In this document: piece after piece, positions 8,826 to 17,770 of the stretch
How positions within the stretch are numbered: the first letter of the stretch is position 1
How the letters are laid out: each line of letters starts with the position of its first letter
Assembly: GCF_000959525.1 (NCBI RefSeq)
Contig: NZ_CP009831.1
Coordinates: 1,736,001-1,800,000 of the forward strand
Origin: Burkholderia multivorans ATCC BAA-247
Lineage (GTDB): Bacteria > Pseudomonadota > Gammaproteobacteria > Burkholderiales > Burkholderiaceae
Reading direction: 5' to 3'
Length of the DNA: 64,000 nt
The notes under the pieces: generated by a model
The model's database searches: none
What the model saw: the letters and a program-made list of their open reading frames with translations, nothing else
What the model was told of the DNA's origin: nothing
Translations under genes and position numbers: made by a program

Positions 8826-10715
8826 ATGGACCCGCGACTGCTCGACTACTACAACCAGGAACTCATCTACATGCGCGAGCTCGCCGCCGAATTCGCGCAT
8901 GCGCATCCGAAGATCGCGCGTCGGCTCGGCATGCAGGCCGGCGAGGTGGCGGACCCGTATGTCGAACGCCTGATCGAATCGTTCAGCTTCATGGCCGCGC
9001 GCATGCAGATCAAGCTCGATGCAGAATTTCCGCGCTTCACGGAACGGCTGCTCGAGGTCATCTATCCGAACTACGTCGCGCCGACGCCGTCGATCTCGAT
9101 CGCTCGCGTGTATCCCGGACAGACCGAAGGCAGCCTCGTCGACGGCTATCGCCTCCCGCGCGGCACCACGTTCACAGCGCAGGTTCCCGACGGCGAGCGC
9201 ACGGCCTGCCGCTTCACGAGCGGACAGGACGTCACGCTGTGGCCGCTCGCGATCACCGACGCGCGGCTGACCGGCATTCCGCCGGATATCCCGGCGCTGG
9301 CGCGCTATAGCGCGCCCGATACACCCGTGCGCGGCGCGCTTCGAATCAGGCTCGCGAGTACCGGCAACGTGCGGATCGCCGACCTGAAAGGACTCGACCG
9401 GCTCCCGGTCTATCTGGCTGGCGACGAACAGGTCGCGTCGCATCTGTTCGAATTGCTGCATGCGGGCGCGATCGCCTCGGTCATCGGCGCACCGGGCGAA
9501 TTCGGCAGGCCCGGCCGCGCGCCGGCGGCCGTCACCGAACGCGCGGTCGAACACGAGGGGCTGGGCACCGATCAAAGCCTGCTGCCGCTGAACTGGGCCA
9601 AGTTTCACGGGCACAATCTGCTGCACGAGTACTTTGCCTGCCCCTCGCGGTTCTGGTTCTTCGCGTTGAACGGCCTTGCCGAAGGGTTCTCGCGCATCGA
9701 CGGCCGGGAAGTCGAGATCGTCGTGCTGCTCGACCGTGCGCCGGGGCCGCTCGCCAATCTCGTCGATGCGTCGCGCTTCGCGCTCTTCTGTACGCCCGTC
9801 GTCAATCTGTTCCGCAAGCACACCGACCGCGTCGAGATTTCGCCGCGCGACACCGAATTCCATCTGGTTCCGGCTCGACTCACGCCGCTCGACTACGAGG
9901 TGTTCTCGGTCAGCGCCGTCTACGGTCAGGTCGCCGCCACGTCGTCCGAGCTCGAATTCCGGCCGCTCTATCAGACGCTGAACAACGACGAGGGCAATCA
10001 CGGCCGCTATTTTTCGGTGCGGCGCGAACGGCGCCTGCTGTCCGATTCGGCGCGCCGCTACGGCACACGCACGCCGTACGTGGGAACGGAGGTGTTTCTC
10101 TCGCTCGTTGACCAGGCCGAGGCGCCGTACAGCGAAAACATCCGCTTCCTGTCCGTCGACGCGCTCTTGACGAACCGCGATCTCGCCACGCTCGTGCCGC
10201 GCGACGGTGTGCGCGACCTCGAGACCGCGCAATCCGCGCCGGTCGACAGCATCGGTTTGATCCGGCCGCCGAGCGCACCGTTGCCGCCGTATGCCGAGCG
10301 GGAAACGGCATGGCGTCTGATCCGCCAGCTGAACTTCGACCATCTGCCGCTCGAGGCGCTCGATCACCGCGAAGGCGGGCAAGGCCTGCGCGACCTGCTG
10401 CGCCTGTATCTCGTGGATGGCGACTCCGGGCAAAGCCGGCAGGTCGAAAGCCTCGTCGGCGCGAAGACTCGCCCCGTGACGCGCAAGCTGCCGGGAACCG
10501 GCCCGATGACCTTCGGCCGCGGCATCGAATGCACGCTGACCGTCGACGAGACGGGCTTCTCGGGCGTGAGCCCCTATCTTTTCGGCACGATCCTCGAACA
10601 CTGGCTCGCGCGGCACGTGTCGATCAACAGCTTCACGCAGACGGAGCTTCATTCGATGCAACGCGGCCGGATCGCGCGCTGGCCGGCGCGCACCGGCACG
10701 CGCGGAGCGCTGTGA
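8826..10715 (+). CDS. tssF: Type VI secretion baseplate protein TssF
   Basis: TssF is the large wedge subunit of the T6SS baseplate, working with TssG, TssE and TssK. The 629-residue product begins MDPRLLDYYNQELIYMRELA and continues ARRLGMQAGEVADPYVERLI, the standard TssF opening, and ends RHVSINSFTQTELHSMQRG, the standard closing. The frame is open for 95 codons further upstream, but the ATG at 8826 matches the family N-terminus and follows a GAGG-type ribosome site. Its stop overlaps the tssG start (TGATG at 10713-10717), so the two are translationally coupled. Confidence 0.96.
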   Translation: MDPRLLDYYNQELIYMRELAAEFAHAHPKIARRLGMQAGEVADPYVERLIESFSFMAARMQIKLDAEFPRFTERLLEVIYPNYVAPTPSISIARVYPGQTEGSLVDGYRLPRGTTFTAQVPDGERTACRFTSGQDVTLWPLAITDARLTGIPPDIPALARYSAPDTPVRGALRIRLASTGNVRIADLKGLDRLPVYLAGDEQVASHLFELLHAGAIASVIGAPGEFGRPGRAPAAVTERAVEHEGLGTDQSLLPLNWAKFHGHNLLHEYFACPSRFWFFALNGLAEGFSRIDGREVEIVVLLDRAPGPLANLVDASRFALFCTPVVNLFRKHTDRVEISPRDTEFHLVPARLTPLDYEVFSVSAVYGQVAATSSELEFRPLYQTLNNDEGNHGRYFSVRRERRLLSDSARRYGTRTPYVGTEVFLSLVDQAEAPYSENIRFLSVDALLTNRDLATLVPRDGVRDLETAQSAPVDSIGLIRPPSAPLPPYAERETAWRLIRQLNFDHLPLEALDHREGGQGLRDLLRLYLVDGDSGQSRQVESLVGAKTRPVTRKLPGTGPMTFGRGIECTLTVDETGFSGVSPYLFGTILEHWLARHVSINSFTQTELHSMQRGRIARWPARTGTRGAL

Positions 10716-11788
10716 TGCAGCGCGCCGCGTTTCCCGCACCGCTGCGCGGCAATGCGCTGTCGGCGGAACTGCTCGACGCCCTGCTGGCCGAGCCCTGGCG
10801 TTTCGGCTTCCTGTCGTTGATGCGGCGGATCGGCGCGAACGCCGCACTCGATCCGATCGGCACCGCGCGCCGGCCGCAGGCCGAACCGTTCCGACTGGGC
10901 CAGCAGCCGAGCCTGGCGTTCGCACCGCGGGAAATCGCGAGCGCGCACGAAACGGCCGGGCAACTGAAGGTGCGGCTGTTCGGCCTCGGCATGCTCGGCC
11001 CCAACGGCCCGCTGCCCATCCACGTGACCGAAATCGCGCGGGATCGGGAAAGCAGCCGCCGCGATACGACCACGGTCGACTTCTTCGACATCTTCCATCA
11101 TCGGTTCTTCACGCTGTTCTATCGTGCGTGGGCCTCCGCACAGGCGGCTGCGGGCCTCGACCGCAAACACCGCGAACAGTTCTCGTTCTATGTCGCCAGC
11201 CTGGTCGGGCACGAGCTCGGCGAGATCGAACGCCGCCCCCTTCCGTCGCATGCGCGCCTGGCCGCCTCGGCCCATCTCATTCGCGAATCGCGCAATCCGG
11301 ACGGGCTGCGCGCGACGCTCGAGCATTATTTCGGTGTCCCGGTTGCGGTAGAGGAAAACGTCTTTCACTGGATCGAAATCGATCCGGCCGACTGCGGACG
11401 CATGGGCTATCCGGGCGCATCCGCGACGATGGGCCGCGGCGCCGTGCTCGGACGCGTCGCCCCCGACCGCCAGCACCGGTTCCGCATCGTGATCGGCCCC
11501 GTCGATCTCGACGCGTACCTGCGCTTCACGCCGCAGGGCGAAGACCTGCCACGACTCGTCGAGTGGGTGCGCGCCTTCGTCGGTCGCGAGCTCGAATGGG
11601 AACTCGAGCTTCGCATCCAGCCCGAGAGCGCGCCCCCGGCCGTGATGGGCGGCCGTCAGCGCTTGGGCTGGTCCGGCTGGCTGGGCCGGCCCGCACCCGA
11701 CAAGCCGATCACCGGCATGCGCTTCGAGCCCGAACGCCATCCACGCCACTTCAATCGCCGCCATATGGCTTCCGGACATCGACCATGA
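10715..11788 (+). CDS. tssG: Type VI secretion baseplate protein TssG
   Basis: TssG completes the T6SS baseplate wedge with two copies of TssF. The 357-residue protein has the family pattern EPWRFGFLSLMRRIGA near residue 28, then FRLGQQPSLAFAPREI, and LFGLGMLGPNGPLPIHVTE; the HRFFTLFYRAWA segment follows. The chosen ATG overlaps the tssF stop by one base. A longer frame upstream exists only because this reading frame is open inside tssF. Its own stop overlaps the tssA start (ATGA, 11785-11788). Confidence 0.95.
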   Translation: MQRAAFPAPLRGNALSAELLDALLAEPWRFGFLSLMRRIGANAALDPIGTARRPQAEPFRLGQQPSLAFAPREIASAHETAGQLKVRLFGLGMLGPNGPLPIHVTEIARDRESSRRDTTTVDFFDIFHHRFFTLFYRAWASAQAAAGLDRKHREQFSFYVASLVGHELGEIERRPLPSHARLAASAHLIRESRNPDGLRATLEHYFGVPVAVEENVFHWIEIDPADCGRMGYPGASATMGRGAVLGRVAPDRQHRFRIVIGPVDLDAYLRFTPQGEDLPRLVEWVRAFVGRELEWELELRIQPESAPPAVMGGRQRLGWSGWLGRPAPDKPITGMRFEPERHPRHFNRRHMASGHRP

Positions 11789-12903
11789 GCAGGAAATCGT
11801 CGACCACAAAAAACACGGCCGGCCGGGTAGCCGTCGCCGATACGCCGCACGAAAACTGGCTCGCGCCGTTGAGCGAGTCGGCGCCATGCGGCCCCGATCT
11901 CGAATACGACCACGATTTCGTCGTGCTGTTTGCCGGCACCGCGCCGAGACAGGACGTGCAATACGGTGGCTTCGTCGGTTCGCCCGAGCCGCTGAACTGG
12001 AGCGAGATCGAGCGAGACTGCCGGCGGCTGATGACGCGAACGAAGGACATGCGCGTCGCCGTGCTGTATGCGCGCTGTCGCACGCGCCTGGCCGGCGTGG
12101 AAGGTCTTGCGGATGGAACGGGGCTATTGGCTGCCTGGTTGCAGGCGTTTCCGGAGCAGGTGCATCCGCGAGCCGATATCGACGACGATCGCCATGTCGC
12201 GCTGGAAATGCGGATGAACGCGCTGCAAGCGCTGGCGGATCCGGAAGGCTTGCTCGCCGACGTGCGCGAAATCGTCCTGACGCGATCGACGGCCGCCCGG
12301 CTGCAGGTACGCGACGTCGAGCGTGCGTTCGCTCATCCGCGGCCGGTCGATGCGCTTGCACCCGATTCGGTCGCGCTACAGTTGCAGAACCTGCGCGAAC
12401 AGCAACCCTCGACGGTGAAGGGCATCGACGACGCGATCGCGAATCTCTGCGCCATCGATGCGTGGTGCGCGACGCACCTCGAAACGTCGCTGCCGGATTT
12501 TTCCCCGTTGGTCCGCCTGCTTCGGCTCTTTCAGGTTGGCGACGCGCCGGTCGGCACGCGGTCCGACACCTTGCCTTCGGCCGAGCGCGAGGCATGCGAG
12601 GCGCCGGTGCCGCCGGTGTTCGGCGACGCGCCTTCTGCCCCGCCCCGTGTGGACGACGCACAAACGGCTGCGCCCACCTCGACGTCCGTCGTCGCGCCCG
12701 CTTCGCTCGCGCCGACAGACCGGCAGGCAGCGCTGGCGTTGATCTGCGCGGCACGCCGCTGGTTCGAAACGCACGAACCGAGCAGCCCCATTCCGGTGCT
12801 GCTCGCACGCGCCGAACAATTCGTCGGAAAGCGCTATGTCGATGTCGTCAAGGCGATTCCGACGGAGCTGCTCGCCCAATGGGAAGCGGCAGACGAATCA
12901 TGA
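11785..12903 (+). CDS. tssA: Type VI secretion protein TssA
   Basis: TssA proteins cap or prime the growing T6SS tube and sheath. The 372-residue protein has the ImpA N-terminal domain, marked by WLAPLSESAPCGPDLEYDHD (25-44) and WSEIERDCRRLMTRTKDMRV, followed by an alpha-helical middle with LADGTGLLAAWLQAFPEQVHP. A variable Pro/Ala-rich linker (about 250-310) leads to a short conserved C-terminus, SSPIPVLLARAEQFVGKRYV. It overlaps the tssG stop by four bases and is the last gene of this operon; a hairpin follows directly. Confidence 0.93.
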   Translation: MSRKSSTTKNTAGRVAVADTPHENWLAPLSESAPCGPDLEYDHDFVVLFAGTAPRQDVQYGGFVGSPEPLNWSEIERDCRRLMTRTKDMRVAVLYARCRTRLAGVEGLADGTGLLAAWLQAFPEQVHPRADIDDDRHVALEMRMNALQALADPEGLLADVREIVLTRSTAARLQVRDVERAFAHPRPVDALAPDSVALQLQNLREQQPSTVKGIDDAIANLCAIDAWCATHLETSLPDFSPLVRLLRLFQVGDAPVGTRSDTLPSAEREACEAPVPPVFGDAPSAPPRVDDAQTAAPTSTSVVAPASLAPTDRQAALALICAARRWFETHEPSSPIPVLLARAEQFVGKRYVDVVKAIPTELLAQWEAADES

Positions 12904-12939
12904 TCGCGGCCCGTCGCGCTTCGGCGTAACGGGCCGCGA
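12904..12939. terminator. Hairpin between tssA and the convergent ABC transporter operon
   Basis: A perfect 11-bp stem, TCGCGGCCCGT (12904-12914) with ACGGGCCGCGA (12929-12939), closes a 14-base loop right after the tssA stop. It ends 14 bases before the stop of the convergent ATPase gene. There is no T-run, so it could end transcription from either side only weakly or with Rho. Confidence 0.5.
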
Positions 12940-12953
12940 CGCATGCGCGGCGT

Positions 12954-14306
12954 TCAGTTCTCGACATCCTCGAGGCTGAACACTTCGGTCTTGTCGTTAT
13001 ACGAAAACACTTCGCCGTACCGCCCCCAGTCGATCACCGCGTCGAGCGTTTCCTCCGCCGCGCCGTCCGACAGGAAATCCTCCAGCTCCTGCTCGAAGCG
13101 CACACGCGGCGCGCGATGGCCCGGCCGCTCGTTCAGCACCTTCTTGATCCGCGCGGCCAGCGGCACGTGCTTGAGCAGATGGTCCGCGAACATCAGCTTG
13201 CGCTCCTGCGTGCCGAATTCCGCGAACACGCGCCCCGGCGGCGTCAGGAACACGTCGCCTTCGCGCACGTCCGCAAAGCCCAGATGCTGCAGCACTTCCG
13301 CGATCGGGAACAGATCGTCCACCTCGAGATGCAGCGAGCGCGCGATCTCGGGCATATCGGCGCGGCCGTGATACGGCGCCATCGCGAGCGTCTCGATCAG
13401 ACCCGCCATCAGGTTCGTCGACACCTGCGGCAGCCAGCTGCCCAGTTCGAGCCCCTTCTTCGTCGCCTCGCCGATCTGGCGCGCGGTCATCTTCGCGTAG
13501 ATGTCGTCGACGAGCTTGCGGAATGCCGGATCCAGCCGGTTGCGCGGATGCTTGAACGGCACCTTGATCTCGGCGATCACGCGCCCCGGATTCGACGACA
13601 GCACGAGAATCCGGTCGCACATGAACACCGCTTCCTCGATGTTGTGCGTGACGATCAGCACCGACTTGATCGGCATGCGGCCCTGCGTCCACAGATCGAG
13701 CAGATCGGTACGCAGGGTTTCGGCCGTCAGCACGTCGAGCGCGGAGAACGGCTCGTCCATCAGCAGGATCGTCGGATCGACGACGAGCGCGCGCGCAAAG
13801 CCCACGCGCTGGCGCATGCCACCCGACAGCTCGCGCGGATACGCGTTCTCGAAGCCGTCGAGGCCGATCAGGTCGATCGCGGCGAGCGAGCGCTCGCGCC
13901 GCTCGCGTGCGCCGACGCCGAGCGCCTCGAGGCCGGCCTCGACGTTCTGCAGCACGGTGAGCCACGGGAACAGCGCGAACGTCTGGAATACCATCGCGAC
14001 GCCTTCGGCCGGCCCGCGCAACGGCTTGCCGAGATACGTGACTTCGCCGCCGGTCGGCTCGATCAGCCCCGCGATGATGCGCAGCAGCGTCGACTTGCCC
14101 GAGCCCGAGCGGCCGAGCAGCCCGACGATTTCGCCTTCGCGCAGCGACAGGTTCGCGTCGTCGAGCACGAGCAGTTCGCCCTGCGTCTTGTTGAAGCCGC
14201 GGCAAACGTGCTCGACGCGCAGGATTTCTTCGCCGACATGCGGCACCTGCGACGGCGGCGTAGACGGCATCTGCACGGGGGCGTTCACAACGGTCGGGTT
14301 TTGCAT
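12954..14306 (-). CDS. ABC transporter ATPase, nitrate/sulfonate type, with AAA-associated C-terminal domain
   Basis: This subunit hydrolyses ATP to power the permease encoded just upstream. The 450-residue protein has an ABC domain (about 27-265) with Walker A GRSGSGKST at 65-73, signature LSGGM at 160-164 and Walker B LLMDEP at 181-186, resembling the NrtD/SsuB/TauB group. A further 180 residues match the pattern of the AAA-associated domain found on a subset of these ATPases, likely regulatory. The frame stays open into the permease gene, but the ATG at 14304-14306 lies 11 bases after the permease stop. No periplasmic binding protein is encoded nearby, so the substrate is unknown. Confidence 0.85.
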   Translation of the reverse strand: MQNPTVVNAPVQMPSTPPSQVPHVGEEILRVEHVCRGFNKTQGELLVLDDANLSLREGEIVGLLGRSGSGKSTLLRIIAGLIEPTGGEVTYLGKPLRGPAEGVAMVFQTFALFPWLTVLQNVEAGLEALGVGARERRERSLAAIDLIGLDGFENAYPRELSGGMRQRVGFARALVVDPTILLMDEPFSALDVLTAETLRTDLLDLWTQGRMPIKSVLIVTHNIEEAVFMCDRILVLSSNPGRVIAEIKVPFKHPRNRLDPAFRKLVDDIYAKMTARQIGEATKKGLELGSWLPQVSTNLMAGLIETLAMAPYHGRADMPEIARSLHLEVDDLFPIAEVLQHLGFADVREGDVFLTPPGRVFAEFGTQERKLMFADHLLKHVPLAARIKKVLNERPGHRAPRVRFEQELEDFLSDGAAEETLDAVIDWGRYGEVFSYNDKTEVFSLEDVEN

Positions 14307-14317
14307 CGCGCTTACTC

Positions 14318-16069
14318 TCAGTCCAGACGAAGCCGGGATTCGGCATAGGCGTACATCGGACGCCACAGCAGACGGTTGAACAACGTGACGAACAGCGACA
14401 TCACGGCGATGCCGAGGATGATCTTGGGGAAATCGCCGGCGGCCGTCATCTCTGCGATATACGCGCCGAGGCCGTGCGCAACGACTTTCGTGTCGCCCCA
14501 CTGCACGGCTTCGGACACGATGCTCGCGTTCCACGCGCCGCCCGACGCGGTGATCGCGCCCGTCACGTAATACGGAAAGATGCCGGGCAGCATCGCCTGC
14601 CGCCACCACTGCCAGCCGCGGATCCGGAAGTTCTTCGTCGCTTCCTTGTAGTCGTTCGGGTAAGACGTCGCGCCGGCGATCACGTTGAACAGGATGTACC
14701 ACTGTGTGCCGAGCACGATCAGCGGCGACAGCCAGATATCGGCATTCAGATGCCAGCGGACGATTGCAATCACGAACACGGGAAACAGCAGGTTCGCCGG
14801 GAACGCTGCAAGGAACTGCGCGAGCGGCTGGATCTTCTCCGCGAGCGCCGGACGCAAGCCGATCAGCACGCCGAGCGGCACCCACACCACCGACGCGATC
14901 GCGATCAGCACGATCACGCGCAGCAGCGTGATCAGCCCGAGCACGACGACGTGTCCGACGTCGGCGATCGTCACACCGGTGCTCACATACGACACGACGC
15001 GCGCAGCGACGTAGACGGTCAGCACGACTACGGCGGCTGCCCAGACGAAGTCGCCGAACCGCGACGGGCTGCGCTGCGCCGTCTCGCGTGCACGCATCGC
15101 ATCGAACGCGCGCACGCGCAGCGGCACGCGCGCGGCCTGCGACAGCAGCCAGCCCGCCGGCACGAGCAGCTGATGAATCGCGCGCGTGCGGCGCAGCAGG
15201 TCGAGCAGCCACGATTGCGGCGCATCGCCGGCGCTCGTGTTCTCCATGCGGAACTTGTCGGCCCACGCGACGAGCGGCCGGAACAGCAGTTGGTCGTAGG
15301 CGAGGATCACGACCGTCATCGCGACGATCACCCAGCCGACCGCGCCGAGATTCTGTTCGGCGATCGCCTGCGCGAGGTAGGCGCCGATGCCCGGCAGCGT
15401 GATCGTCCGGTTGCCGACCGTGATCGCCTCCGACGCGACGACGAAGAACCACCCACCCGACATCGACATCATCATGTTCCAGATCAGCCCCGGCGTCGAG
15501 AACGGCACCTCGAGTTTCCAGAAGCGTTGCCAGCCGGTCAGATGGAAGCCGCGCGACACTTCATGGAGATCGCGCGGCACCGTGCGCAGCGACTGGTAGA
15601 AGCTGAACGTCATGTTCCACGCCTGGCTCGTGAAGATCGCGAAGATCGCCGCGAGTTCGGCGCCGAGCACGCGGCCCGGGAACAGCGCAAGGAAGAACGT
15701 GACCGTAAAGGAGATGTAGCCGAGCACGGGCACCGACTGCAGGATGTCGAGGATCGGAATCAGCACCATCCCCGCGCGACGGCTCTTCGCTGCGAGCGTG
15801 CCGTAAATCAGCGTGAACGCGAGCGACGCGACCATCGCGGCAAGCATCCGCAGCGTCGTGCGCAGCGCGTATTCGGGCAAGTTCGACGGATCGAGCGAGA
15901 TCTTCTGCGTCTGCAGCGTCGCGATCGGCGCGAGCGTCTCGCGGAAACCGACGATCGCCATGGCGAGCACGCAGATGATCAGCGGAAACGCGACGGCATC
16001 CCAGCGGTTGGGCACGACGCGCCACGCGGACGCGTTCGCGGTGCGGTTCGGATCGAAGCTGATGGCCAT
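14318..16069 (-). CDS. ABC transporter permease with two fused membrane domains
   Basis: A 583-residue inner-membrane protein made of two successive permease domains of the BPD-type. The first (about 25-270) contains ILDILQSVPVLGYISF and the cytoplasmic EAA-like loop LHEVSRGFHLTGWQRFWKLE; the second (about 340-575) has a matching loop YKEATKNFRIRGWQWWRQ. Each loop would dock one ATPase subunit, so this chain alone could form the full transmembrane unit. It is the first gene of the operon. Transporters of this build are usually annotated for nitrate, sulfonate or bicarbonate uptake; the sequence does not decide the substrate. Confidence 0.85.
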   Translation of the reverse strand: MAISFDPNRTANASAWRVVPNRWDAVAFPLIICVLAMAIVGFRETLAPIATLQTQKISLDPSNLPEYALRTTLRMLAAMVASLAFTLIYGTLAAKSRRAGMVLIPILDILQSVPVLGYISFTVTFFLALFPGRVLGAELAAIFAIFTSQAWNMTFSFYQSLRTVPRDLHEVSRGFHLTGWQRFWKLEVPFSTPGLIWNMMMSMSGGWFFVVASEAITVGNRTITLPGIGAYLAQAIAEQNLGAVGWVIVAMTVVILAYDQLLFRPLVAWADKFRMENTSAGDAPQSWLLDLLRRTRAIHQLLVPAGWLLSQAARVPLRVRAFDAMRARETAQRSPSRFGDFVWAAAVVVLTVYVAARVVSYVSTGVTIADVGHVVVLGLITLLRVIVLIAIASVVWVPLGVLIGLRPALAEKIQPLAQFLAAFPANLLFPVFVIAIVRWHLNADIWLSPLIVLGTQWYILFNVIAGATSYPNDYKEATKNFRIRGWQWWRQAMLPGIFPYYVTGAITASGGAWNASIVSEAVQWGDTKVVAHGLGAYIAEMTAAGDFPKIILGIAVMSLFVTLFNRLLWRPMYAYAESRLRLD

Positions 16070-16354
16070 CGGTAGCGTGTGTTCCGTTCGATTGAAATAC
16101 GGCGTCCTGCCGGTGCCGCGCTCGGCGACACCCCCGTCGTCGCGACGCCGAACCGGTCACGCAGCCTATCGGGCGGCGGTGACGCGAATATGACGTGCCG
16201 ATTACAAGACATTGACGCGTCACGGATCAATGCATCAAGCGCCGCCGCGCGCGGGAATAAATCGGCCGCTCGCCCGGTATCGCATGCGCAATGCGCCGGT
16301 CATTCCGCGGACGCTCCGGCCGTCCCGCTTCCGTCACACGATTGCGAGGCTCAC

Positions 16355-17293
16355 ATGTCTTCATCGAATCCTTCCCGCCCGTCGCGTCGCCGCGCGATCC
16401 AGTGCATGGCGTTCGGCGGGCTCGGCACGCTGTTCATGCTGTCGGGCGGCGTGCTCACGCCGCTCGATCTCGCACGCGCGCAGGCCGGCACACGCTCGGG
16501 CGCGGGCCAGCCGCTGTTTCTGCAGATCAGCGACACGCACATCGGCTTCAACAAGGACGCGAATCCGGACGTCGCCGCGACGCTCGCGCAGACGATTGCG
16601 CTCGTCAACGCGATGCCCGAGACGCCCGCGCTGGCGATCCACACGGGCGACATCACGCATCTGTCGAAGCCCGACGAGTTTGACCGCGCCTCGCAGCTGC
16701 TGTCCGGGCTACGCGTGCCCGAGCTGCACACGGTGCCTGGCGAACACGACGTGACGGACGGCTCGGGCGCCGAGTACTTCCGCCGCTTCGGCCGCGCGTC
16801 CGACAATCGCGGCTACTACAGCTTCGATCATGCGGGCGTGCACTTCGTCGCGCTCGTGAACGTGATGCATTTCAAACCGAACGGACTCGGCAGCTTCGGC
16901 GACGATCAGCTCGCATGGCTCGCGCAGGATCTGAACGGCCGCACGTCGAGCACGCCGATCGTCGTGTTCTCGCACATGCCGATGTGGACGATCTACGAAC
17001 CGTGGGGCTGGGGCACCGGCGATGCGCCGCAGGCGCTCGCGCTGCTGCGCCGCTTCGGCTCGGTCACCGTGCTGAACGGGCATATCCACCAGATCGTGTC
17101 GAAGGTCGAGGGCAACGTGACCTTTCATACCGCGCGCTCGACCGCGTTCCCGCAGCCGACCGCCGGCAACGGGCCGGGCCCCGTGCCGCTCACGGTGCCG
17201 CGCGAGCAGCTCGCGAAGATGCTCGGCGTGACGACGGTCGAGTTCAGCGGCGCGCCGGCGGCATCGGCACTGCATGACGCAACGCTCGCGTGA
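16355..17293 (+). CDS. Exported metallophosphoesterase (calcineurin-like)
   Basis: A 312-residue phosphoesterase likely acting in the periplasm. The N-terminus carries a twin-arginine type signal, SRRRAIQ (10-16), then a hydrophobic stretch ending near residue 43. The dinuclear metal motifs follow in order: SDTHIGF (Asp60, His62), GDITH (98-102), GEHD (129-132), SHMP (206-209) and NGHIH (241-245). GEHD replaces the usual GNHD/E, putting Glu at a position that is normally a metal-binding Asn. The ATG at 16355 gives the signal peptide. A cupredoxin gene starts 17 bases downstream, so the two form an operon. The substrate is unknown. Confidence 0.85.
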   Translation: MSSSNPSRPSRRRAIQCMAFGGLGTLFMLSGGVLTPLDLARAQAGTRSGAGQPLFLQISDTHIGFNKDANPDVAATLAQTIALVNAMPETPALAIHTGDITHLSKPDEFDRASQLLSGLRVPELHTVPGEHDVTDGSGAEYFRRFGRASDNRGYYSFDHAGVHFVALVNVMHFKPNGLGSFGDDQLAWLAQDLNGRTSSTPIVVFSHMPMWTIYEPWGWGTGDAPQALALLRRFGSVTVLNGHIHQIVSKVEGNVTFHTARSTAFPQPTAGNGPGPVPLTVPREQLAKMLGVTTVEFSGAPAASALHDATLA

Positions 17294-17310
17294 ACCACGG
17301 GGAGACCGAC

Positions 17311-17652
17311 ATGAACCGCCTGTTTCCATCGCGCGCCCTCGCCGCGTGGTTCGCCTCGGCAATCGTCGCCGGCATGCCGTGCGCGGCCTCCGCGCAATCG
17401 ACCGCCGGCCCGCTCGTGACGATCCGCAACTTCATGTTTTCGCCGATGTCGACGACGATCAAGGCCGGCACGACGATCACCTGGAAAAACCTCGACGCCG
17501 AACCGCACACGGTCGTCAACGATGCCGGGATCTTCCATTCGAGCGCGCTCGACCAGAACGATACGTACGCGTACCGCTTCGACAAGCGCGGCGTCTATCA
17601 CGTGTTCTGCGGGATTCATCCATACATGAAGGAGACGATCACCGTCGAATGA
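17311..17652 (+). CDS. Periplasmic cupredoxin (plastocyanin-like blue copper protein)
   Basis: A small 113-residue electron carrier or copper-binding protein. It has a cleavable signal peptide ending AASA (about residue 28). The type 1 copper ligands are visible: His66 in EPHTV, then Cys100, His103 and Met106 in the loop FCGIHPYM. That short C-x2-H-x2-M loop is typical of plastocyanin- and pseudoazurin-like proteins. The ATG at 17311 follows a GGGGAGA ribosome site; an in-frame GTG at 17290 would add seven residues before the signal peptide and is less likely. It is co-transcribed with the phosphoesterase upstream. Confidence 0.88.
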   Translation: MNRLFPSRALAAWFASAIVAGMPCAASAQSTAGPLVTIRNFMFSPMSTTIKAGTTITWKNLDAEPHTVVNDAGIFHSSALDQNDTYAYRFDKRGVYHVFCGIHPYMKETITVE

Positions 17653-17770
17653 CGCTGCGCGGCCGGTGCGCGTGTGCGCTCGCCGAGCGCGGACCGCGCG
17701 CGCGATCGATCGCCTACACTGGTTCCATCCGGCCGGAACCCGCCGGCCGTCACCGACGACGAGGCAAGCG

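Noticed and set aside
8466-10925. Long minus-strand open frame opposite tssF
   Set aside because: A composition shadow of tssF in high-GC DNA; no ribosome site or domain.
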